Shown: positions 24,206 to 32,232 of the stretch, piece after piece
Position numbering within the stretch: position 1 is the first letter of the stretch
How the letters are laid out: the number at the start of each line of letters is the position of its first letter
Assembly (NCBI RefSeq): GCF_030410135.1
Contig: NZ_JAUGQQ010000016.1
Span: 1-34,239, forward strand
Reading direction: 5' to 3'
DNA length: 34,239 nucleotides
Origin: Aequorivita aurantiaca
Lineage (GTDB): Bacteria > Bacteroidota > Bacteroidia > Flavobacteriales > Flavobacteriaceae
Position numbers and translations under genes: made by a program
The notes under the pieces: generated by a model
Told to the model about the DNA's origin: nothing
Databases searched by the model: none
Seen by the model: the letters and a program-made list of their open reading frames with translations, nothing else

Positions 24206-25088
24206 ATTTATACTTTTATTCATAGTTGCAATAGCTATGTTTCCTGCACACGCACAAGAGCTAAATTGCACCATAACAATTGATGCGGTGCAGACGGGAC
24301 AGCCCAATTTACAGATTTTTAAAACCTTGGAAACCCAACTGCGGGAATTCGTGAACAACACGAATTGGACGGATAATGAATATAAGAACCAAGAGCGAAT
24401 TGATTGCAATATGAGTTTAGTGATTAGCCAATTTGACGGCGATAACTTTACCGGAACACTTCAAATTCAATCCTCACGGCCTGCTTTTGAATCAACTTAT
24501 GATAGCCCCGTCTATAACTATTATGATAAACAACTCACCTTTAATTATAAGGAATACGAGCCGCTAAACTTCAACATCAATACTTTTGGCTCTAATCTGG
24601 TTTCCGTAATTGCTTTTCATGTATATACCATTATTGGTTTAGATGCCGACACATATGTATTGAACGGGGGAACTCCTTATTTCGAAATAGCCAAGCAAAT
24701 CACTAACACCGCGGCATCTAGCAATTTTCCTGGATGGCGCTCCACAGATGGAAACCAATCCCGATTCCGTTATAACGATGCTTTGCTATCATCCGTTTAT
24801 AAGGAATTTCACGAGGTGATGTATCAATATCATCGCAATGGTATGGATGTTATGGCTACAGACCAAAAATTGGCCAAACAGAAAATTGCAGATGCAATCA
24901 ACCAATTGAAAGGGATAAATGATAGGCGTCCCAATTCATATTTGGTGCGTACATTTTTTGATGCAAAAAGTGATGAAATACAGGCTATATTTAGCGGTGG
25001 ACCACAGGTTGATATTACTCAGTTGGTGGAAAATCTGAACCGGTTGGCGCCAACCAATAGAACTAATTGGGCCGAAATTAAATTTTAA
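24198..25088 (+). CDS. DUF4835 family exported protein
   Basis: 296 residues with a signal peptide cleaved after about AHA-QELN. The mature part begins ELNCTITIDAVQ and includes NWTDNEYKNQERIDCNM and ITQLVENLNRLAP; it matches the DUF4835 family of Bacteroidota. I recall that this family has been linked to the type IX secretion system under the name PorD, but I cannot verify it here, so no symbol is given. It overlaps coaBC by 8 nt and lies 109 nt before recN, the usual order in the phylum. Two secreted proteins with T9SS tags in the window make such a role plausible. Confidence 0.8.
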   Translation: MRKFILLFIVAIAMFPAHAQELNCTITIDAVQTGQPNLQIFKTLETQLREFVNNTNWTDNEYKNQERIDCNMSLVISQFDGDNFTGTLQIQSSRPAFESTYDSPVYNYYDKQLTFNYKEYEPLNFNINTFGSNLVSVIAFHVYTIIGLDADTYVLNGGTPYFEIAKQITNTAASSNFPGWRSTDGNQSRFRYNDALLSSVYKEFHEVMYQYHRNGMDVMATDQKLAKQKIADAINQLKGINDRRPNSYLVRTFFDAKSDEIQAIFSGGPQVDITQLVENLNRLAPTNRTNWAEIKF

Positions 25089-25197
25089 AATTTATCTTGG
25101 GATAATTTCACAAGAAGATTTCTATCCTCTAATTTTATAGTCCGAATAATTAATCGGGAAAATTTAATAATTACTTTTAATTTCTAATCCTTTAAAC

Positions 25198-26850
25198 GTG
25201 ATAACCAGCCTCGCCATAAAAAACTATGCGCTTATTGAAGACATTCGCGTGGATTTTAAAGAGGGCCTAACCATAATTACGGGAGAAACGGGCGCCGGTA
25301 AGTCCATTCTTCTTGGAGCTTTGGCATTGGTACTGGGCAAACGCGCGGATATTGGCAGTGTAAAGGATTCTTCCAAAAAATGTGTTATCGAGGGGCATTT
25401 TTCGGTTAAAAATTATGCACTTCAAAATATATTTGAAGAAAATGAGCTGGATTACGACCCTCAAACCATCATTCGCCGTGAAATATTGCCAGGCGGAAAA
25501 TCCAGGGCTTTTGTAAATGACACTCCAGTTTCCTTGTCACAACTTCAGGCGTTGGCGCCATATTTGGTTGATGTGCATAGTCAGCACGAAACTTTGGAAA
25601 TTGTGTCTGAAAACTTTCAGATAGAAGTTATTGACGCGATGGCCGAAAACAGTTCGCTTCTAAAAAAATATCAACTTCTGTTAGCGGATTATAAATCTAT
25701 CACTGAAAATCTTGCGAACCTAAAACTTCAAAAGGATGAAGCTTTAAAAGAACTTGATTACAATACTTTTCTTTATAACGAATTGCAGCAGGCAAATCTA
25801 AAAAAACTTGACCAGCAGGAATTGGAGGAAAGTTATGAAACCTTGAATAATGCTGAAGCAATACAAGAAGCACTGGCCCATGTCAATAAGCTTTTTGACG
25901 AGGAGCCAATCGGAATTTTGCAGACGGCAAAGGAGTCGCGAGTGGTTTTGGGGAGGATAAGAGACTTCTCGAAAGCATTTGAAGAAAATTGGCAGCGGTT
26001 GAATAGCGTTATTATAGAAATGGAGGACATTTCCGCTGAAATTGCCGCATCTGCTGAAAAAATTGAAGCCGATCCTGAAAAGCTCTTTCAAGTAAATGAA
26101 AAATTGCAAACCCTTTACAAACTTCAGCAAAAACATGCTGTTGCCTCTGTTTCTGAATTGATTGAAATACAGAATTCGTTAGCGGAAAAAGTGAACATTA
26201 CCTTAGGGCTTGATGAACAAATCGAGACATTGGAAAATGAACAAAGCAAGTTGCGCGGAGCTGCAATGCAAACTGCAACTGAATTGCACTTCAAAAGAGT
26301 GGAAGCCATACCGGTGCTCAAAAAAAAGTTGGAAGAAACATTGTTTCCTTTGGGCCTACCGAACGCACAGTTCCAATTTGAACTACTTCCTTCAGAAATT
26401 TTTAAAAGTAACGGAACCGATACCTTACAACTACTTTTTACGGCTAACAAGGGTTTGGCATTCGGGCCTTTAAAGAAAGTAGCCTCCGGCGGTGAAATGA
26501 GCAGAATAATGCTCGCCATAAAGGCGGTTCTGGCTGAATATAAAAAGCTGCCCACCATAGTTTTTGATGAAATTGATACAGGCGTTTCTGGGGAAGTGGC
26601 CAATAAAATGGCGGATATTCTTCAGCAAATGAGCAAGAGTTTGCAACTTTTAAGCATCACGCACTTGCCACAAATTGCAGCAAAGGGCGACAATCATATA
26701 AAAGTTTATAAAGAGGATAAAAACGATTTAACTAATACCTATTTAAAAGTTTTGAACGAAGAAGATCGCATTGTTGAAATTGCCCAAATGCTGGGCGGCA
26801 AAAATGTTTCAGCGGCCGCAATAGCAAATGCGAAGGAATTATTGAATTAA
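25198..26850 (+). CDS. recN: DNA repair protein RecN, GTG start
   Basis: SMC-like ATPase acting early in double-strand-break repair. Walker A GETGAGKS is at residues 29-36. Walker B with signature follows near the end: ASGGEMSRIMLAIKAVL and TIVFDEIDTGVSGEVA. A central coiled coil (about 150-390) separates the ATPase halves. The start is GTG 25198, giving MITSLAIKNYALIEDI, exactly the family N-terminus; the first downstream ATG would lose the Walker A. 550 residues, normal. No LexA box was recognised upstream. Confidence 0.95.
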   Translation: MITSLAIKNYALIEDIRVDFKEGLTIITGETGAGKSILLGALALVLGKRADIGSVKDSSKKCVIEGHFSVKNYALQNIFEENELDYDPQTIIRREILPGGKSRAFVNDTPVSLSQLQALAPYLVDVHSQHETLEIVSENFQIEVIDAMAENSSLLKKYQLLLADYKSITENLANLKLQKDEALKELDYNTFLYNELQQANLKKLDQQELEESYETLNNAEAIQEALAHVNKLFDEEPIGILQTAKESRVVLGRIRDFSKAFEENWQRLNSVIIEMEDISAEIAASAEKIEADPEKLFQVNEKLQTLYKLQQKHAVASVSELIEIQNSLAEKVNITLGLDEQIETLENEQSKLRGAAMQTATELHFKRVEAIPVLKKKLEETLFPLGLPNAQFQFELLPSEIFKSNGTDTLQLLFTANKGLAFGPLKKVASGGEMSRIMLAIKAVLAEYKKLPTIVFDEIDTGVSGEVANKMADILQQMSKSLQLLSITHLPQIAAKGDNHIKVYKEDKNDLTNTYLKVLNEEDRIVEIAQMLGGKNVSAAAIANAKELLN

Positions 26851-26868
26851 AATGTATCTTTACTTTTG
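26842..26868 (+). promoter_or_regulatory. Promoter for fabI
   Basis: TTG (26842-26844), 16 nt, TACTTTTG (26861-26868). It overlaps the end of recN, with the -7 element about 56 nt before the fabI ATG. The spacing is one base short of the usual range. Confidence 0.5.
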
Positions 26869-26924
26869 AATATCTTTTTCATACCCTGACTGAAATCTTA
26901 AACAGTAACACAAATTAAAAACAC

Positions 26925-27740
26925 ATGTCGTATAATTTATTAAAAGGAAAAAGGGGAATTATTTTTGGAGCGTTGGATGCAAATTCCATTGCGTGGAAAA
27001 CAGCCGAACGCGTGTTCGAAGAAGGCGGCCGATTTGTACTTACCAATGCGCCTATTGCGCTGCGAATGGGACAAATAAACGAACTAGCCGCAAAAACAAA
27101 TTCTGAAGTTATCCCGGCAGATGCAACCAATTTGGAGGATCTGGAAAATTTAGTGACTAAGGCAACGGAAATATTAGGGGGTAAATTGGATTTCGTTCTC
27201 CATTCTATTGGAATGTCTGTAAATGTGCGAAAGGGTAACCATTATACAAACCAAAATTATGATTTTACACACAAAGGATGGGATATCTCTGCCGGTTCCT
27301 TTCACAAAACCATGCAAGTGCTATATCAAAAAGATGCAATGAACGAATGGGGAAGCATAATAGCGCTTACTTATATGGCGTCGCAGCGCGTTTTTCCGGA
27401 TTATAATGATATGGCCGATAATAAGGCGTATTTGGAGAGTATCGCACGAAGCTTTGGATACTTCTTTGGCAGGGATAAAAAAGTAAGGGTTAATACCATT
27501 TCACAGTCGCCAACGCCAACAACAGCGGGCCAAGGCGTAAAAGGTTTTGATGGCTTCATCAACTATGCCGATAAAATGTCTCCCTTGGGAAACGCCACAG
27601 CATTGGATTGCGCCAATTATACAGTAGTAATGTTCAGTGACCTTACAAAACGTGTAACGCTTCAAAATTTATATAATGATGGAGGCTTTTCAAATATGGG
27701 AGTAAGTGATGGCGTAATGGAAGCTTTTATCGAAAAGTAA
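26925..27740 (+). CDS. fabI: Enoyl-[acyl-carrier-protein] reductase (NADH), FabI
   Basis: Final reduction of each fatty-acid elongation cycle. A short-chain dehydrogenase fold with the FabI-type nucleotide loop GALDANSIAW. The catalytic pattern Tyr150...Tyr160-x6-Lys167 reads TYMASQRVFPDYNDMADNK. In E. coli the equivalent stretch is SYLGAERAIPNYNVMGLAK, so the spacing is identical. 271 residues, as expected. Monocistronic, with its own promoter and a strong terminator. It is the classical target of triclosan-type inhibitors; nothing suggests resistance changes that can be judged by eye. Confidence 0.95.
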   Translation: MSYNLLKGKRGIIFGALDANSIAWKTAERVFEEGGRFVLTNAPIALRMGQINELAAKTNSEVIPADATNLEDLENLVTKATEILGGKLDFVLHSIGMSVNVRKGNHYTNQNYDFTHKGWDISAGSFHKTMQVLYQKDAMNEWGSIIALTYMASQRVFPDYNDMADNKAYLESIARSFGYFFGRDKKVRVNTISQSPTPTTAGQGVKGFDGFINYADKMSPLGNATALDCANYTVVMFSDLTKRVTLQNLYNDGGFSNMGVSDGVMEAFIEK

Positions 27741-27767
27741 ACGAATTATAATATATATCAGTCTCAC

Positions 27768-27798
27768 ATCCCATCCATTTTTTGGATGGGATTTTTTT
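27768..27798 (+). terminator. Intrinsic terminator of fabI
   Basis: A 9-bp perfect stem (ATCCCATCC at 27768-27776, GGATGGGAT at 27784-27792) with a 7-nt loop and a T-run to 27798. Confidence 0.9.
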
Positions 27799-27852
27799 AT
27801 TTCTGAAATAAAAGTAGTTATTGGAAATATTTGATATTAACATTTTTTTAAA

Positions 27853-27878
27853 TACTTTTAGAGGATTATTAACTAAAA
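27853..27878 (+). promoter_or_regulatory. Promoter-like and leader block of the 27889 secreted protein
   Basis: TACTTTTA (27853-27860), one base off TAnnTTTG, is followed by GATTATTAACTAAAA (27864-27878), 10 nt before the ATG. An almost identical block precedes the next gene (32190-32222), so the two leaders are related. Confidence 0.45.
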
Positions 27879-27888
27879 TTATCAAATT

Positions 27889-30800
27889 ATGAGAAGAATT
27901 ACTATTATTGGCTGTCTCATTGGTTTGCTATCGCTAACCGTGAGTGCCCAATCTACTCGAACTTCTTCATCGCATTCCGACACTCGGACTACGAATGTTG
28001 AGGTACAAAAAAAACCAACTGCTTCATTTGAAGAGTTGCTTGTGCGGTATCAAAATTTAGGAAGCACGAGCGGGTTTCTTTCAGAATACTTTTCCAAAGA
28101 GGAGCAGCAGATTCTAAATTCCCATTTTAAAAATCAAAAACCTGTACAATCTGATCAGGTTGTAATGGGAGTCAGAACGAATAATACTGCCGAACCCAAC
28201 CCCATTTTTGTTTCCAACAATAAAGCTTTTACGCCCCTGTTTGTGGCCCTTCCCTCAAGGCCCGATGCCCGAGAAGGAAAGCTGAGTGATGTTTCCCCTG
28301 AAAATAGAGCGGCTTTTCAACAAACACCGTTATTTCTAGCTCCAAGCGCCCTAACTGCGGAGGAGGAAGCCGAAATTTTGGCGGCGGAACAACAACGCGA
28401 GAATACCAATGTAATTGCCAATTATGAGCCACAAGGGAACGTTATTCTTTCAGCTATTGTACCTACTGCTGGGGCTACTGAAACGTTCGCTGTTGTTACT
28501 GGCGATTTCTTTTATGACCCAACCGATGGGGTAAATGGTGGCCCGGGTGGAGATTGTACTACAACCTCTTCCGGAAACCCAGGGGATTATCCCAATTGCG
28601 GTTGTGTTACCACTACAACATTAACTGGAACCGATCTTTCCGTGGAATTTTTATCTTTTAAAGTATTTGGAACTTTTGATTTTTTAAATATTTATGATGG
28701 GCCGGACACAAGTTCTCCCCAAATTTATGACAGTAATTTAAATTCAGATACAGACACCCTTGCGGGTATGATTGCAGCAAATGGTTCCGGAGTTTTTACA
28801 TCCACCTCGGGTGCATTAACATTTGAATTCAACGCAACGGCCGTAGTAAACTCCTGCGGATGGGAAGTTGAAATTCTTAACGCTGGCGGTGGTGGCGGTA
28901 GCGGATGCTCTACGGGAGTATACACAAGCCGCGCAACTTTTGACGCGGAAACCGGACCTCTTAATCTGGAGGATTTTGCCGGTGGCCCGGGCTCCCTGGT
29001 TCAGTGCGGTTTAGTAATAAGCAATACAGGTGATTCATGTTTTCCTGCGGGAGAAATTTTACCGGGTATAGAAATTACATCCAACAATTCTGCAGGTGAT
29101 CAAACCGTATATGTAGATCCAGCTGATGGTTTCGGAAATACGGTGCCTATTGTGGGCTCAAATGCTTTTGTGGATTACACAATAATAAATTTTCCGAACA
29201 ATGATGTAAATTCCTTCGGTTTTGACTTAATAACGCTATTGGGCACAGGTCCTGTTGAAGTGAGAATTTTCGGAGCTGGAGGATTAATTGACACACAGAT
29301 AGCTACTGGAACTAATCCAGAATCATTCTGGGGTTATATTGCTTCAGAAACTATTGTTAGCGTTGAACTGGAAGATTTATCTGGAGCAAATATTGAAGGA
29401 ATTGGAATGGTCGCTTTCGGAAATTGTTCAGGAGGCGGTGGCGGTACTGCTTGTAGCCAAGACAATCCTGAAAACGCTTTTGAGAATGGCTATACCACCT
29501 CATCAAATCAGAGCCAACGAATTGCCTTTGATATCACCGTTCCCGCAGATACAGATTTCACCTTAGATACGGCCACTGTAAATATCTGGATGAACCCAGG
29601 GGCAACCCTTACATCTTCAGATATTACATTTTACAGTGACGCTGGAGGTATTCCTGGGGCTGTTATTGCTACCCAATCGGCTGTTGTGCCAACCTCTCAA
29701 ACGGTTATAGGAAATAATTTTGGTTTTGATATTTCAGAAGTCGTATTCGATATTGCTCCGGAAATGCTTGCGGGCCAGGCCGGAGTTGAGACCACGTATT
29801 GGGTTGTTTTCACGGTAAATATTTCTTCTGGAAGCGGATATATTAGTTCAACTACCGCAAGTATTGAAGGATTTGAAGCATATTTCTCGACTGATGGTGG
29901 AGCTACCTGGATATTAATTGCTGGAAATGATATCGTATATAACTTTGAAGGCGAATGCGAAACTATTGGCGGTGGGGGCGGAATGCTGGATACTGCATAT
30001 GGTATTAACAACGGCAATTTAGAATTGATAGGATTTCCCGTAACTGATCCGTCATCTGTTGAGGTTTATGGTGATTCCCCAATTACAGTGAATTTTGAAA
30101 ATGCCGGAGCCATTGATCCTGCCAACCCAACAACTGGCTACGTTCTTGACAATACAGGAGCATTCTTTAGTTTTGATGTTGCTTCAGGTTTTTATACAGC
30201 TTTGGGCACTATAAATGGAGAATGGCTTGGTATGGAATATGATCAAAGCACTGGAATTCTTTATGCAATAACCCTTACCGAACTTTACACCATTGATCCA
30301 ATTGGAGTGTCTGCAACATTGGTTGGACCATTGGGTCTTGCTGGAGGCGCATTACCCATAGCTTTGGCAATTGATGGTGCTGGAGTCGGATATACTTATG
30401 ATTTGGTGGATGATAACCTATACAGTATAAATATGGCAACAGGAGCCACTACATTGATTGGGAACATTGGTTTTGATGCGAATTTTGGACAAGGTATGTG
30501 TTATGATTCCGTTACCGATACAGTATATATGGCCGCCTTTAACGGCGGAACCTTTGCAGCTGAATGGCGTTCTGTGAACACTACCACAGGAGCTACATCG
30601 CTAATTGGCCCTATCATTACTACAGCAGCCACAACTCAAGTTGCTTGGGTTTCAATAGGAGAGTCACTTCCCCCACCGGCGTGTCCTGAACCTACAAATC
30701 TTGTGGTTTCAAACATTACGCCCACTACGGCGGATCTTTCCTGGAGTGCGGAACCTAATGCGAGCAACGGTTATATTTGGTATGTATTTGATCAAGGAGC

Positions 30801-31989
30801 AAATCCCCTTACTGATCCACCGGTAGCGACAGGTACTGTTCCTGCGGGTACTACAAATGTAACCGCCACTGGCTTGGAAGGTGGTCTAAGCTATGACTTC
30901 TATATTGTAGCAGACTGTGATTCAGATGGCTTGAGCCAACTTGCTGGACCAATTAGTTTTGCAACACCTCCCGCATGTGGTGGAAAATTTTATGATACAG
31001 GAGGACCGGGCGGTGATTATCAAAACAATGAAAACGTGACTACAACCATTACCCCGATAAATTCCGGAGAAGTCGTTACCGTTACATTCACTGCTTTTGA
31101 AGTTGAAGCTACTTGGGATGCATTATATGTTTATGATGGTCCAGATACTTCTTCACCCCTAATATCAAGCGGAAATCCTCCTACCAATAGTGGGTTCCCA
31201 GCTGGTGGATATTATGGGACCAGTATACCAGGTCCATTTGTGTCAACTCACCCAAGTGGAGCGCTCACTTTTGTTTTTATGAGTGATTCCTCTGTTCCCC
31301 AATCAGGCTGGGAAGCAGATGTTACTTGCGCCTTAACTCCGCCACCAAATGATATGATTGTAAATTCCATAGATGTTGATGAAATAGGATTCCCATATAC
31401 CGACCCTGCGGTCCATATGCCTGCGGCTACTCCAGAAAATGGGAACCCTATAAATTGTGATCTGACCGGAGCAAATGGTGTTTGGTATAATTTTGTGCCA
31501 GAAGGGGATGGAACCGCCAATGCAACCATCGTTTCACCAAGTGGAGCAAGCTCGGTAACATTCTATACTGCACCCAATGAGAATGCCGTGGAAACAGACT
31601 TAACACTTGTTCCACAGCAGACTAATCAGTGCGCGCCTGGTACTTCCGCGTCAATATTCACTTTAGGCGGGCAAGCGTATTATGTGTTCGTATTGAATAC
31701 AGGATCAATAACGGATATTGTAATTGATGGCACCAATCTTGGCATTTCTGATAATACCATCGCTGGTTTCAGTTATTATCCGAACCCTACTAACAACATT
31801 TTGAACCTTCAAAGTATTGAGAGTATTGAACAAGTTTCCTTCTATAATGTTTTAGGACAACTTGTTATCGAAAACACTGTGAATGCAACCTCTACTCAGG
31901 TAGATATTTCAAACTTAAATACGGGAACCTATATAATGAAAGTTACCGTAAATGGAGAAATAGGTACGTATAGAGTGCTTAAGCAATAG
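27889..31989 (+). CDS. Large secreted multidomain protein with CUB domains and T9SS sorting signal
   Basis: 1366 residues with a signal peptide ending TVSA-QST. Order of recognisable parts: a polar region (20-190); CUB-like domain 1 (about 205-335, with IYDGPDTSSPQIY); glycine-rich linker; a beta-sandwich (345-512); linker; a second sandwich beginning NAFENG (525-695); linker; a beta-propeller-like region (700-925, repeated T-[GL]-x-Y/L-x motifs, DUF4394-type appearance); fibronectin III (about 935-1028); CUB-like domain 2 (1030-1148, again YDGPDTSSP); a further sandwich; and a type A sorting domain from FSYYPNPT near 1294 to the end. No catalytic motif is visible. It is probably a surface or released adhesin-like protein. 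Flanked by a promoter-like leader and a strong terminator. Confidence 0.85.
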   Translation: MRRITIIGCLIGLLSLTVSAQSTRTSSSHSDTRTTNVEVQKKPTASFEELLVRYQNLGSTSGFLSEYFSKEEQQILNSHFKNQKPVQSDQVVMGVRTNNTAEPNPIFVSNNKAFTPLFVALPSRPDAREGKLSDVSPENRAAFQQTPLFLAPSALTAEEEAEILAAEQQRENTNVIANYEPQGNVILSAIVPTAGATETFAVVTGDFFYDPTDGVNGGPGGDCTTTSSGNPGDYPNCGCVTTTTLTGTDLSVEFLSFKVFGTFDFLNIYDGPDTSSPQIYDSNLNSDTDTLAGMIAANGSGVFTSTSGALTFEFNATAVVNSCGWEVEILNAGGGGGSGCSTGVYTSRATFDAETGPLNLEDFAGGPGSLVQCGLVISNTGDSCFPAGEILPGIEITSNNSAGDQTVYVDPADGFGNTVPIVGSNAFVDYTIINFPNNDVNSFGFDLITLLGTGPVEVRIFGAGGLIDTQIATGTNPESFWGYIASETIVSVELEDLSGANIEGIGMVAFGNCSGGGGGTACSQDNPENAFENGYTTSSNQSQRIAFDITVPADTDFTLDTATVNIWMNPGATLTSSDITFYSDAGGIPGAVIATQSAVVPTSQTVIGNNFGFDISEVVFDIAPEMLAGQAGVETTYWVVFTVNISSGSGYISSTTASIEGFEAYFSTDGGATWILIAGNDIVYNFEGECETIGGGGGMLDTAYGINNGNLELIGFPVTDPSSVEVYGDSPITVNFENAGAIDPANPTTGYVLDNTGAFFSFDVASGFYTALGTINGEWLGMEYDQSTGILYAITLTELYTIDPIGVSATLVGPLGLAGGALPIALAIDGAGVGYTYDLVDDNLYSINMATGATTLIGNIGFDANFGQGMCYDSVTDTVYMAAFNGGTFAAEWRSVNTTTGATSLIGPIITTAATTQVAWVSIGESLPPPACPEPTNLVVSNITPTTADLSWSAEPNASNGYIWYVFDQGANPLTDPPVATGTVPAGTTNVTATGLEGGLSYDFYIVADCDSDGLSQLAGPISFATPPACGGKFYDTGGPGGDYQNNENVTTTITPINSGEVVTVTFTAFEVEATWDALYVYDGPDTSSPLISSGNPPTNSGFPAGGYYGTSIPGPFVSTHPSGALTFVFMSDSSVPQSGWEADVTCALTPPPNDMIVNSIDVDEIGFPYTDPAVHMPAATPENGNPINCDLTGANGVWYNFVPEGDGTANATIVSPSGASSVTFYTAPNENAVETDLTLVPQQTNQCAPGTSASIFTLGGQAYYVFVLNTGSITDIVIDGTNLGISDNTIAGFSYYPNPTNNILNLQSIESIEQVSFYNVLGQLVIENTVNATSTQVDISNLNTGTYIMKVTVNGEIGTYRVLKQ

Positions 31990-32011
31990 ATGTTTTTTTT
32001 AATTTAAACAG

Positions 32012-32042
32012 AACCACCCGATTTTGTTCGGGTGGTTTTTTT
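32012..32042 (+). terminator. Intrinsic terminator after the large T9SS protein
   Basis: A 10-bp stem (AACCACCCGA at 32012-32021, TCGGGTGGTT at 32028-32037) with a 6-nt loop and a T-run to 32042. This closes the 27889 gene and isolates the next. Confidence 0.9.
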
Positions 32043-32189
32043 ATAAAAAGTACTAACCATTGTACGTTTGCGATAACCATTTTCATTAATTAGCGAATGG
32101 TTCTGGAATAGCAAAGCCTGCACACTTTGAGGTGAATTCCTACATAAGAATCTTATAGTCAAAACTTTTGAAATATGGTTTTTTTAGAA

Positions 32190-32222
32190 TAGCTTTAGAC
32201 CATAAATGATTACTAACTAAAA
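32190..32222 (+). promoter_or_regulatory. Promoter-like and leader block of the last gene
   Basis: TAGCTTTA (32190-32197), one base off the -7 consensus, then GATTACTAACTAAAA (32208-32222) and the ATG 10 nt later. This pairs with 27853-27878. The rest of the 190-nt spacer from 32043 shows nothing else recognisable. Confidence 0.45.
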
Positions 32223-32232
32223 CTTTTTTATT

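Noticed and set aside
27820-27845. Sigma-54-like element upstream of the 27889 gene
   Set aside because: A TTGG is present, but the distance to the following TTTG is wrong for a -24/-12 promoter; the TACTTTTA block fits better.
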